A stretch of 64,000 nucleotides of DNA from NCBI RefSeq assembly GCF_021155775.2, contig NC_060232.1:5649257-5713256 (forward strand), in the 5' to 3' direction. This DNA is from Neodiprion pinetum. Its lineage: Eukaryota > Arthropoda > Insecta > Hymenoptera > Diprionidae. Position numbers and translations under genes: made by a program. The notes under the pieces were generated by a model. That model did not search any database. It was given only the letters and a program-made list of their open reading frames with translations, and was not told where the DNA came from. How positions within the stretch are numbered: position 1 is the stretch's first letter; the number at the start of each line of letters is the position of its first letter. Shown in pieces: positions 37,380-50,729 of this stretch.

Positions 37380-40300
37380 ATGAAGAAACTCTTCTCAAAA
37401 ATCGAAACAAAGATTGACAACACAGCCAAGGAGCCAAACAGCTATGTCGGCAAAGTATTTGTCGTCGGCCGTCACACCGTCACAGTCGAAGATGTCCTCG
37501 CTGAAGGTGCGTAACCCGCGACGTGTAATATCTCGTCCCTCATCCTCGATCGTTTCCCGTCTTGGAATCTCTACTATCGCTGTATGTCGCTATGTTTATT
37601 ACAATTCCACGGCCCTTTCATTTCTTCGGGCAACAAACACCATTTTCAATATTTTCAACGATTCCGAGCATTCGTACGTACTCCCCATTTATATCCAACT
37701 CCCTTAATGGAATCTAATTCGTTTCCGTTTCCAGCCTCGTACGTAATTCGTTTTATTGTTTTTGCAACGCGAATTATTCTCGTCGATTCACTTGTGCAAA
37801 CACAACGTGGGGTTGGTTTGAAAAACAGAAGGCTCGAAAGAAACCTGAGGAAGGTGCGTAGTTGTTTGTATCGTGCATTTCAGTCAGCCGCAACGATCAT
37901 TCTTGGCCATTCTAACCAGCATTACCTGGTGCTATGGCCTTTTAATCTCATGTCTCAATCTTATCTACCGGGACTACAAGTTTATCGCAAGACAAGCACC
38001 GTTACCGTGATAGATTACCGAGTGTTATTAAACTTTTATGATTGCAGGGATGTTCTCCTAATCTTTCCAGATTTGAATAAAAGCCGTTCACTTCTTCTCT
38101 CAAGTTTCTTTATTTTCCTTTCATTACAAATTTCTCACTAATCCAACAAACCACTCCCACAACTCGGTACGCAATACTTATGATTCATTTATTGCTAAAC
38201 TGGGAATAAAAATGACTGGCGAAAAAACTTTCTTTATTCAATCGCATTGAATCAGTATCATTTTCAGATGATACATTACAGCGCTGCTAAAAATCACATA
38301 CCAAAAACCCCTCACATCATACGCAACATGCAAATAAAAATTTAAACATTCATCTGCCAAGGTTAAAAATATTAACTCGAGCAAAGCGCTAATATAAAAC
38401 AATTGGTGATTTACATTAATCAGACTGAATTATTCGATGTACTTATTGAACTGTATCAAAATGACACTGGCATATAATCTAGACTTTCCTGAATTAAAAC
38501 AGCTCAGTTTCAGACTATAGACATGATACAGCTCTATCGTCATATCAAGTTGACATGTGTTAATCTTACATATTTATTATTATGATACTGACAGAGAGCA
38601 TGATATGACACAATAAAAAAGGGATCAGAAAAATTTGAAGCTGGATACTTAATTACTCGATTTACTAATAATAAATTTTAGATGTGTTGGAAAAAGCAAT
38701 TTTCACCTCACTATTGAAAATAATAATTAGATATATTTAAATTACATCCCTAATTCCAGGTGGCTTTGCTGTGGTATTCTTGGTCAAAGCATCGGGTGGG
38801 CGTTATGCGCTCAAACGCATGTATGTCAATGATGAACATGATCTCAACGTATGCAAAAGAGAGATACAAATTGCTGTAAGTATTTGAAAATCGCAAACTC
38901 GTTTCAAAATTTTGCTACAAACAAGTGCGAATTTTGTAGCAAAAATTTTATACGATGAGATTATGCCCTTTTGATACTCTCGAATATGTAAACCCAGGAC
39001 ATGGGAATATAATTAAGAGTAATTGCTTGTTCTACAAAGGCTCGCTTCCTTGCCAGGTTGTGTAAACACTTGTGATAACTTGTCATATGCCTGTATAGTT
39101 ACACAAACAGTAAAGTGAAAATATTGAACATGGCCGCTCGGCCAAAGACAATTACATTATCGTTGCTGTACAATATAGCATACCAATTCAATTTTCAGAG
39201 CAATCTCAGCGGTCATAAAAATATTATAGGATATGTGGATAGCAGCATCACTCACACTGGAGGTGGGGTTCATGAACTCCTCCTTTTAATGCCATATTGC
39301 AAATCTCATGTTCTTCAAATGATGAATAACAGGTCAGTTATACGTGGATAATGTTTGTGATTAACATTTTAGTTTTACTTTTACTGATACATTCAATTTT
39401 CGGAGCAGACAAAAGATATTTATTAGATATTCAATTGTACAAACTAGCAATGTCCATCTATAGTAATCTCACACATACCTCTGTTCGTTTCAAATTTAAA
39501 AACAACAACGTTTATCCTTTAAATCATGCAGGCTACAAACTGGATTCAGCGAAACTGAAGTCTTGCAGATATTTTGTGACGTGTGCGAAGCTGTCTCGCG
39601 TTTGCACCATTGCCAGACGCCTATTTTACACAGAGACCTTAAGGTAGGTCAGTCTTAGAAAAAAAAAAAAAAAACTTGTATCCAATTTTTATTTCTTTTA
39701 CGTGTTGATATTGCTAGTTTCAATGGTGATGTTCTTATCTGTCACAGGTAGAAAATATTTTGCTAGCAGATTCTGGTCATTACGTACTATGTGATTTTGG
39801 ATCTGCAACTGGAAAAGTATTGAATCCAAGTGTTCAAGGTGCTTCTATAATAGAAGAAGAAATTAAAAAGTATACAACTCTTAGTTATAGAGCTCCAGAA
39901 ATGGTTGATATGTACTGCGGCAAGACCATCACAACAAAAGCAGATATTTGGGTAATTTCTGATGGTTATATTTTTGAATTACCATGTGAATTACATGTCA
40001 ATGCAGGTTGAGAAGCTGTAGAAATCCAAATTTTGTTCGTCATTCCCTCTTTTCTAAAGAATTTAATTCTATTACAGGCTCTAGGATGTCTGTTATATAA
40101 ATTATGCTTTTTCTCGTTACCTTTTGGCGAGAGTACGCTTGCTATTCAATCAGGAAACTTTACCATACCAGAAAGTTCGAGGTAAACTTTTGGCTTATCT
40201 TGAATATTTTATTTTAGTAGCATGACTGGTTATATTAACTTTTTTCTCAATTTACAGATATAGCAAAGCACTTCATTGCTTAATTCGATACATGTTAGAA

Positions 40301-43300
40301 CCCGATCCTGATCTGAGACCAGATATATACCAAGTTTCGGTAGTTGCTTTCCAGTTACAAGGCAAGGACTGTCCAATACAAAACCTTCACGTAAGTATTT
40401 TTTACTGTTCAATTGAGTGGTCCTAGCAATTGGCAGATTATAATGACTCAGATTCAAAAGATTATTGGAAGTTGTATTTTTGTATACTTACAGAAAGCTC
40501 CAACCCCGGTAATAGAGTCTCTACCCTGTCCTCTTCTGGAATCTGAAGCTATCAAGCGTTCTTCGGTAAAAATTCAAAAGCTTACACAAGTTACGATGGT
40601 TGAAGGGACATCGGTCGCACCGAGACAAAGGCCGAAAGGTCAGAGTGCAGCGGCTGGTCCCATAAGTTTAAGTGGTCAAATCATAGGTCAGATATCGGGG
40701 CAGGGCAATCAATTACAATCCCAAACTACGCTTGGGAATTCAATTCCCTATACTTCTGTTAGTCAACAGATCCCGCCCATTAATACTCCACAAGCTTATC
40801 TTGGACAAAGCGTTCAAACAAACCCGCAACAGCCCTTACAGCTGTCTGCACAATCATCCTTTGTTCAGGTCAGTCCTCACATCTCATCCCCGAACCAAGC
40901 CATCCCCTTTGGCCAATCCCAGGCCCCCTCGCCGTTTGGCCAATCTCAGAGTCCGATGATTAGCCATTCTCCTCTCCCTCATCAATCCCCGGTTACTATT
41001 CAGGAAAAGAACCCGTATTATTTCGATTCAAGAACGACTGCCTCAGCTGTTAAAGAGGAAAATTTGGATGCCTTATTTCCCTCGTCTGGTGAGTTAATTC
41101 TCAAATAATATAAAATCATCAATATCTTAGATACAAATTATTTTATTTCGCTAGCAATCCTTACTATTGTCAAATGTCACTATATATATACAGAAAATGT
41201 CAAGAAACTGTATTAAAAATTTTTACGTTGCTTATATTTGAATCAGCGAATTTTATATGCCCTGATAACCTGTTTCATCACTACAATCTGGCTCAGGTTA
41301 CCCAGATCCGTTTAAAGATGACACTTGTGTGATGATGGCACCTGCAAAAATCCCACCGCCTGTTGCTCCTAAGCCAGGTACAGTCAAAATTGGGGCACCT
41401 TTGGTACCTCCAAAATTAACGACTCCCACCAATATTGGCCCACCAAAACTAACAACACCGACACAGCTGCCATCGAAATTACTCACGGCAACGACATCTA
41501 CTAAGATACCATCCGCAGTCCCACCGCCAGTCTTGCCAAAGCCTGTTCCGAAAATGGAGAGTCTAAGTCAAAGCATCAGCTCAGCTGGAACCCCGCCAGA
41601 TAGTCCTACGCTAACATCATCTAGACATCGAAGGAATGTCAGTGATACTAGCGCGTTCAACAAGTAAGCTCTCTTCTTTGCAATCTATTTCTTTAATACA
41701 CATGAATATTCATTATACAAATGTGATCCATAATTTATATACAGCTATTCCATCACTCTGAGTTACGTGCATATTTGCAGTCTGTTTCACAATTTTATTT
41801 TATACTTTTTTCAAAACAAAAACTTGTAGATTGAAATTCCAATCTGGTGGAAATTGCTATCATTGATGTGGAAGGTATTGTTTCTCGAACCGCCTCAGTT
41901 AAATTAAATAATTAAATTACAGTGGCTATTTCAATGTTTACAGAGTATTTGCAAATGAAACTTCTCAGTTTCTAGCACCGTACGAAGCCTCTGTTAAACC
42001 CCGATCCGGAGGCTCTACACCTCCCGATGTGTCAATGGATACAAAACCAGGCATAGGCATTAGTGCCTCTCACGTACGTATTGTAAGTACCTATTGCACA
42101 CCTTTATTTTTTAGTTCACTTATTACTAATTCCTTCGAAACTAAAATACCTCTCTTCACTTCTATGAAATAATCATAGGTGTTTTGACCTTATACATTAC
42201 GATCATTTGTATTTAATTGTAAACAGTCGAGCTTGTGAAATTCATGTAACATTTATTTTGGCTTACTGTTGAGTACTTTAATTTTCAATTTCTGCACTGC
42301 ACACACATTACTGTTGTATATATATGTGTACAATAAGTAAGAATTTGATGCTAGCGATTGTTTTTCGTCATCTGTAATACAATCGCACACGCCTTACTTA
42401 CATTTATTCAGATAGTTGTTCTTTTTCTCAGGGTGAACTTTCAAGCACAACTACCAGCACAGATGGTAGATCCTTAAGTGCTGATGTAGCTGCATGGAAT
42501 CCTTTTGAAGATACGCAACCGTTCAATCAACTTACTGAAGATCATATTTTTGGGGCTGAATTTGATAAAATTAGAAGAGGTAGCAATAGTAGCATCAGTG
42601 GTGTGAAGAGCCGTGAAAGCTTAGTTATGACCTATTCAGAGTTGCCTGAAGACCCCTTCGAATCTGCTCCATTTAGCTTACCCAGTGAGTATCGACTTTC
42701 CTAATTATAGTGCTAAGGTTTTTCAATAAAATTTTTCTGGAAATGTGTTAGTTTTAGCTTGATATCAGTATTTTTACTTATGGAATGGTATTTTTTTCCG
42801 TTACGTATAAAATTTAACACTATTCTATCCAGTAGGCACATAACTTACACATCTCTCTGATAGATGATAATATTTATTGTAAATTGTAGATTGTATCTAT
42901 TATGTTTAAATTTGTTGCCTTGACTTCATCATTTATTTCAGCAGGGAAGAAAAATAAGCATGGAGCTAAAGCAGCAGCTGTTGCAGGAGGTAATGCATGA
43001 AACTTTTAAATTACTATCCTTTTTGCTTATCTAGACTTCTTTAAAGGACGAACAATAATACTTTGCGTGCATTGATCGTGAATGCAGTATAGGCACGAGC
43101 TATCTTGATTTTATTACATAAATTTACAGATGACCGGTAGAAGAGCAGAGACTATCAAATGATCAATAGATTATTCAAAACATTCTTCTATAAATGTTAT
43201 TAGTTCCATAAAGTCCCGGTAACGAACAGTTTCGTTCAATCCAACGTACTAATTAATAATAATACCTAGTTATATTTCCCATTCTGAAGTATTATCCAAA

Positions 43301-46300
43301 GTCAAAGCAAGCACGTTTTATTTGAATTATTTTTTATTGCTACTATAATTACTAAATTTGATGTGGTAATCACAAAAACTTGTTCTTAATTATTTAATAG
43401 CCATCGTAAAAATCGGCAAATAATGTTCGGTATTTGTCCAGAAAAAGCAAGTACATTTTGTTAGAAATGCAGCATCGCTATATCTTTTCTAGAACTGACG
43501 TTATAAATTTTTATGGTGGTACTGTGTTCTGTGATTCGAAATATTTCACACTATGAAACCCTCATTCCAGTGATCTCGTTGGCTGTATATTGTGAAATTG
43601 TCTTTTTGATTGAGTTTGGTTACTCGTATCGAGTTTCTTAACCAAGATAACGATTTTTGGTATCTGGAGATAGTGTTATAACATAGCACAGTTTTTTATT
43701 ACGACTTTTAATACCTCGTTTTCTTGTCACAAGGGTAGAACAGTTGTGAAAGTGATTTCTCTTGACAGTGATTAAATGTTTCCTGGAAGAGTGATTAGCA
43801 GAAAAAGGCGTACAAATACTACTATTATTATGATCATTATTATTATTTTTCTATCACAGCAGACTCCCAGTTGCACACCACTCATGAAATTCACTGAAAT
43901 CCACCAAAGAAACGAAACTAACATATTTTATAGTGATAAAACCCCATTAAAAATGTTGAATGAAAATGGCAAACTATTTTAATGCCTAATATTTGACTGT
44001 CAAAATTGTAATATTCTAGTCCGCTGGAGCTTCTAAGTGCAATTTACGTTATTCTGTGTTATGGAGATGCTAAGTGATGTTTTTTTTTTTTTCATATAGA
44101 TAAAGCCAGTTGTTTCTTTAGGGTAGGCTGGCGATTAATTAAATTAGCATCTATTATCAATTATTGAAATACTAGTCGTGTGATATAACAATATAAAAAA
44201 TTTGTAGAAGCATCACAGTGACTAGAATTGGTATCAATGCTTTTCTACTAATACCTAAACCATTCTGTATTCCATCAATTATTTCTATATCCTATCCAAT
44301 TCTGTCTAATTGAATAGAAAATCATACAATTCCTTGTCTTTTTTTTTCTTTTAAAATATACATACTAAACGTTCTTTTCCCGATCGGTGTTAATTGTGCA
44401 TCGTGGCTTATTGCTTTTCATAAGATAAAAATTGCACTAAGCGAATAATGTAAAACTTGAAATGCCTTTTGATTGAGCTTGAATAATTTGTAAATAATAT
44501 ACTTGACTCATCTAATCATATTATTATCTACAGATACTTACATTTAATTGGCAAAAATATTGGAGCGAGAATCCACCTTTTGAAATGTAATTCAGTATCT
44601 TCAATTCAATAACTCATTTGCTATTCATGCGGCACATCATTATAATCAGTTAATTCTTGTAACACTTGATCCGGCAACCGAATGTGTGTAGATATCTTTC
44701 ATCTTATCTACGTTGAAATTGCAGGCACAAAAAGTTTATATGATTCGGTTTTTCTAGCAATAAAATATTGGCAATCACACAGACTGAATATTTGCGTTTA
44801 ACGAACGAGAACAATTATACTTATGTGTTGATTAAAATTTATGCAAAACAACTAACAACTGTATTTAAAATTTTTTTTGTTGCAAATATTATTATGTGAT
44901 ACGACTTTGCATAAATTTTATTCCCCATATTTTTGTTCTTATATGCAAGGATGTATTCACTGTGACAAAATCTATATCCTCTGGTAGTTAATCAGATGCT
45001 GTATAGCTCAGTCCTTGCTTAGCTGTAATTGCGCTCAATTTTCTTCTACATACATTCAGACGTAATTTTATTACCTTTAATTTAGAATACCGTATTGAAA
45101 ATGTGTGATCGATTCTTCAATTTAAAAGATGTACACAAATATACATACATATAAGTTTTTTGAATATTCCAGCATATGTCTGTAGTTTTATTATAGGTAT
45201 GTGATTGCTCTTTATATACATCGAAAATCAACAATTTAAATATAAGATATATATTATTAGCTCGGCTGTCAGATGCACGGTGATTGAGTGGCCATTGTAA
45301 TATAATTCCTTGTCGTTGGCTGAATTTAGCAACGAATTATTATTTCTAACGTAGCGACAAACAACGCAACGACGCTATTCTGGTAGCCGGTATATATAAA
45401 CAATACTAATTATAGTAATAGTAATACCATTCTAACATTCGACTTGTAACCTGGATGTAGCACGTATTAAAAAGTTATAATTTCCAGTTTTCCATAGAGT
45501 TCTCCTGGTCTTTACGTTGTACTAACAATTTTGACATCATATATCTCAAAGCTCCGAAAATATTTACATTTGCATTCTCGAAATTGGTTTATTAATTTTC
45601 GCTTGTCATTGATCGGTTTACCAAAGATAATTGATAAATTACTTTGCCAGTTTTTAAATCTTCTGCCGAGTATGTTACCGAAGGTGTCGTAAATCTTGCA
45701 TTGCATAAAGTTACTTCACTTCGGCAAAATGTTCTTATCTTTCCCTCTCATTCTTTTTTTGAGGAAGCACGTAATCATCTTCTACACGTAGGCTTAGTTT
45801 ATACGCTATAAGTCAAGGTTTACGTATACTGAACGATATAACGTGATTCACTAAGAAATATAATGTCACAAATTATTCAATTGAAATATTTTTGCTCTAA
45901 ACGTGCAAAAACTTGTACAGTAGATAGTTAGCTATGTTGTTGAAAGAAGAGATTTGGATACTGTTGTCATATTACCTGTGATTAAAACCAACGCATCACG
46001 TTCACATGGCCTTAGACGGTATGAATAAAGTTATTAAATGTTTGAAAGCTATTTCTAAAGAAAAAGATATACAATTAAATTCAAATTATTGATCTGTTTA
46101 ATTATATTGTATAATATCTTAACTGAATGCATCGAACTTCTGCTGCAGAACCGCATTTGGTACAAACTCGTTCTTTCTACAACATTTTATATTAGTATAC
46201 TATACGTATGTATACATATGCTGTAAAGATATATATACGTATAAATATATATGCATACATACGTATACATCTATTCAGATAAGAAATTAGTACTTATGTT

Positions 46301-49300
46301 ATGGAATTGCATACACTTGTATGTATGCTATACATATATGTTGTAATAATTCTGTGTATGGTATGATAATTCGCGATGGTGGCAAGATTATCAATTTTTT
46401 GATAATACTTAATTTTTTTTTCTTTCCTCCATTATAACTGTCTAGAATGCATCTGTATTATTTTGCACCTGACAGTAAAAGCGTTCTTTTTGTCTGTTCA
46501 AAGTACTATCGAGTATAAGCACAATGAAATATTCCCGTCACCTCTACTAAATACTACAAATTTAATATCAAGGATAGAGTTAAATGCATCATTCCGTTTT
46601 GCAGAGCTTTTATTTTTCAATCATGTCAACATACGCTCATTTTAGCTAATCGTTAGGAAGACTTTTGTTTTAATATGTATTTCAATTTTTACTTCAAGAC
46701 AAACAGTATTTGCCAACTTGACGAATTATCTCCAGTTATTACTACGAATAATAATTAGCAATATTATTTACTCTATATTTATGCAAATGTATGAAGATTG
46801 TAGCAAGATGTATTCCACAATCTTGTCGATATACTTCACCATCTCACGAGTAGTTCATTCTTTGACATTTACGTGGTATAGCTGAATGTAGTGGACTCAA
46901 GACATTGTCCATTTGCAAAAATAAATCGTTAAACGTCTGTAGTTGAGTAGTTATGAGAAGATTTTGTTCTCTGAGTATTAGTGATAATCTTTATTGAGGT
47001 GATTGCCAATTTTTCTGTACCATAAATTTCCCGCACTTCGATATTTTCAATTATTAAATCAAATATAAAATTAATTAATTAGTTTCCGAAGTTGTCTGTG
47101 GTTGAGGAAATGCACTGTATACAATAAAGTACACTATAATAATACATCTAAGTATGAACAATGACTAAACTTATAATGAGCTTGGATACGATTATTAATG
47201 AAAGATAAAAGCTTGTAATACGTACGCTTACTGTCAAACATTTTTAAGCCATACAAAATTTAATCATACGCCCACTGTCTGGAACGCCCTAATAAGTTTG
47301 GGAGACGGGAGTCGGGTGAATTTCAATCATCCAAATTATTTTGTCCGATCAGCCACTTTTGAAATTCATTTTTTATATCGCTTGTCCATCCAAATGTCTG
47401 TGATGAAGGTTGACTTTAATTTACTGTAAATATACTGTACACCTTTATTTTAATGCATACCAATACTTTGTTGAGGCAAGGGTGAAGTCGTAATACCCTC
47501 GTTACTATTTGCACAAAACTTAACAGTCATTGTAGATGACACTCAACTTTGGACCTTTGCTATTTTTGGTGTACTGCGATATAAAATGCTGCGACAACTA
47601 ACATGTACATTACGGTATATAGTGTTCCATCTTTCATAATTATTATATTAAAATACAGCTATTCAACAATGTTGATGATCAGAGTTTTCAGGATCTTAGT
47701 ATTGATTTTTAGTGAAAATCAACAAATTGTATGTTGTTGTGTTACAGTGAGTTATTCACACGTTTTCGTTCTTCTTCATCCTAAAGATCTCAACCTTTGA
47801 CGACGATCTTATGGACAAAATACTTCTTCTCTATTTGTTATACAAATTATAAAGGAAATCAATAAATTGTTACTTTAAAATTGTAAAAGCATTGGTCAGA
47901 AGTATTACTTCTATTTGACAAATACCCTTGATCCTCAAGAATCTGATTAGGACTGTTCCAGACGAGGTGGTGGCACTACTAATATTAGCTGTAAATATAT
48001 TACTGCTTCATCTTAAAATTGTTGTAATTCAAGAGTATATTTTTTTTCTGCAAATTATCGTTAACTCGCTGTAACAAGCAAGCTAGCCACGCTGCACGCT
48101 GCACAAGTACTTCAAGAATATTTTGTCTGCGACAAGCCTAATCAGACTCTACGTCTTTCTACTTTTAAACTTCCTTCCTTAGTACAATATTTTATTCGTG
48201 GATATCGGTGCGCTATTTACTGCTATTAAATCTAGAGGAAGCTTCCAGCATATCTATCAATACCCGCAGTTCTTGATCTATAGTTGTAACGAATTGTCCG
48301 TAGATTTCCTGTAACGTCCCTGTAAAAAATTGTGACACTTGGATAATAGTTTCTAATTTCACAATTGCACATTTCTTTAATACCATTAGAAGGTATCAAA
48401 AATATGTTGAATTGTGTATTACCGTTTTCTCAATAATATCGAACAGCTAGTCACTTTTTATGAATCGAGTATACTTTGTGTTCTTTATATTAATTTTGCT
48501 AAATTCAATGCCTGTAGGTAAGTAGTACCAGTTCACTTTAATAATACTACCTGGAATCTTCTACTGATTTCAAATAAAAAATGCAACTTCTCTCTGTCTT
48601 GAGTTACGCAATTAAATGATTATCATAACTCACAGAATACAATGCATTACAAGCTCATTCATACTCGTTAAAATTACTAACCCATTTTTGCTAACTGATC
48701 AAATATGTATGTTCCCTTAAATCGTACGTCTTTTACAGTTGGAACTTGATATTTTTCAGGAACAGGCGCTGAAGTAGCAGTAAAAGTGCCCATCCCTCAT
48801 TGGAGTCCGGATACTGAATTGCCTAGGATAGACGACGAAGTGTCCCTGTTGGCAGAATCTAGTCCCGCTTCACCTCCATTTGTTCGTGCTCCCATTGAAG
48901 ATCGATCAAAGTATGAAAAGTTGGCATTTAATGCTGATGAAATATCCTCGGATAGTGATGAGGAAGATGGTCAGAGACCCGAAGAGAAAGCAAAAAAGAA
49001 GAGAAGGAGAGTTAAGGGTGTTTTAAAGCGGAGAAAAAAAGGAGCCCATCAAGATCCAAGCAATCCTCCAGTTGAGTGTGATTCTGATGATTCAATTGGA
49101 TCGGCTAGTGATTTGAAAGCAATGAACGACGAAGATGGACTGCAGGATCTTGACGATGAACGAGAGAAAGTAGATGAAACAATCTCTGAGAGCGTTAGAA
49201 CTTGTGGAAGCTCTGCGTACCATGCTGAGTGTGAATCGGTAGCGACGCATGAAGAAGATCACAGAATGCGGAAACCGAAGAAACATCATCGAGAACAACA

Positions 49301-50729
49301 GCTACCGACAATACAGGCAGACCCAGTTGTTGGGCATCAATATGGAGAGAAACCCTTGTTACTGGACGACGAATTAGATCCAGAAGCAAAACCCGAGCAG
49401 TTGCATGGGGATCCATTTGTCGGACATCAGTATGGGTCGAAACCTTTATTATTCAATGAGGACTCTTCATCAGATGATGTCGAAACGTCGCGAACACCTA
49501 ATAACGGGGCATGGAAAGCCGAAGAAGATGTTTTCGCGTTAGCGCCATTTCCTAGATCAGATAGTTTTAGGAAAAGTAATAGTAGTTACAAAAGTGCCCA
49601 AAAGATCATTGAACAATCCAGCAATACAAGTTCTTCTCGTAATTCGAATTTGGTATCACCAATATCAAGCTCACCGATAATTGAAGGAGCTTTAGTCGAC
49701 TTAGATGAAACGACGCATGAAACATTTGAATACAATCAGCACCCTCCAGCTCCCACAGCTGTTCCCGAGAAAATACAGAGCAATCACGAAAGTTTTGACT
49801 TCGCTGTTCCAATACAGTCAGCAGTGGATGAGGTAGAACTAAAGAACAAAGATCTGTTCGGGTCTTCACCATTCAGTAGCGGCAGTTTTACAAATCCGTT
49901 CAACAGTTTGACGAATTATACAGTTAGTGATAATTCTACAAATATGACTACAACAACACCTTTGAGGGAACCTCTGTACTCCAACTATATAAACTTTGCT
50001 CCGCAACCGTATCATCCGCCCAACGACTATCAAGTATCTCAAGCTGCTATAGTTTCAACTTCGAAATTTAGCACTGTGACTGTGCACTCAGCACCTATAG
50101 ACAGAAGCTCACCTAAAGATTTATTTGGATCTGTCCCATTCGACGAAGTTGCATCGTTGAGCATAAGCAATCAACAACGACCAACATCTTTACCTTTGTC
50201 ACACTCACCAACATTTGTTGACGACGCTTTGAGTACAATTTTATCAAATACTGCGGTACCCACTCACTCATCGGGCCGATCAGAAACTGTAGAGCCGACC
50301 TATACCATACAACCGGTTTATCATACTTCGAGAATTATAGTTCATCCAATGAACAGTATTCATATGCCTCAATTTCCACCTGAAGTTATGCCTCCGATGT
50401 CACCTGATCTGTTAGTTACCGATACATGTCCAAAGTTTAAAAAAGACAAATCAAAATACCACCTCATCCATGAAAACCTTACTGAAACAGCGAACGTTTT
50501 ACCAGTTAAAACGCCACACAAAACTAAAAGTTCTAGTTCTAAAAAGACACCAAAAACGAAGAAGAATTCTACAAGTACAGCTGGATTTAGTAATATGAGC
50601 TTTGAGGATTTCCCAAGTGACGAAAACGAAGAGAGAAGAACAGGGACAAGAGTGGCACCTTTTGAAGTAGTAAGAGAGCCGGAAAAAAGATTTGGCTCTT
50701 TGAAGAGGCGGAGTAATCCATTTTCCTAA
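37380..50729 (+). CDS. AAK1/Nak: AP2-associated protein kinase 1 (Numb-associated kinase family)
   Basis: This Ser/Thr kinase of clathrin-mediated endocytosis phosphorylates the AP2 mu subunit. Thirteen in-phase exons give 1433 residues: 37380-37506, 38760-38875, 39199-39332, 39532-39643, 39748-39951, 40078-40181, 40258-40390, 40494-41088, 41297-41663, 41944-42082, 42432-42684, 42942-42989 and 48760-50729. The kinase domain (about 30-310) has all catalytic residues: ATP lysine K61 in YALKR, HRDLKVENIL (D161), DFGSATG (D179) and RAPEMVD. A Gln/Pro-rich region follows. AP2- and EH-domain-binding motifs include NPFEDTQPF, EDPFESAPF, KDLFGSSPF, KDLFGSVPF and a terminal NPFS. The last exon carries a duplicated VGHQYGxKPLL motif separated by about 25 residues and a basic KKKRRRVKGVLKRRKK stretch. 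A 5.77-kb intron precedes the last exon and could hold alternative exons. The assignment to AAK1 rather than its paralogue BIKE is by overall layout. Confidence 0.93.
42990..48759 (+). other. large last intron of AAK1, no other gene seen
   Basis: This is 5.77 kb of AT-rich intronic sequence bounded by GTAATG and TTTTTCAG. I saw no coding exon on either strand. A TA/ATAC-rich patch lies at about 46200-46340. Confidence 0.6.

Noticed and set aside
37584..38141. 185-codon plus-strand open frame in AAK1 intron 1
   Set aside because: It lies wholly inside an intron, has no recognisable domain or composition typical of coding sequence, and no flanking splice logic; it is probably a chance open frame.
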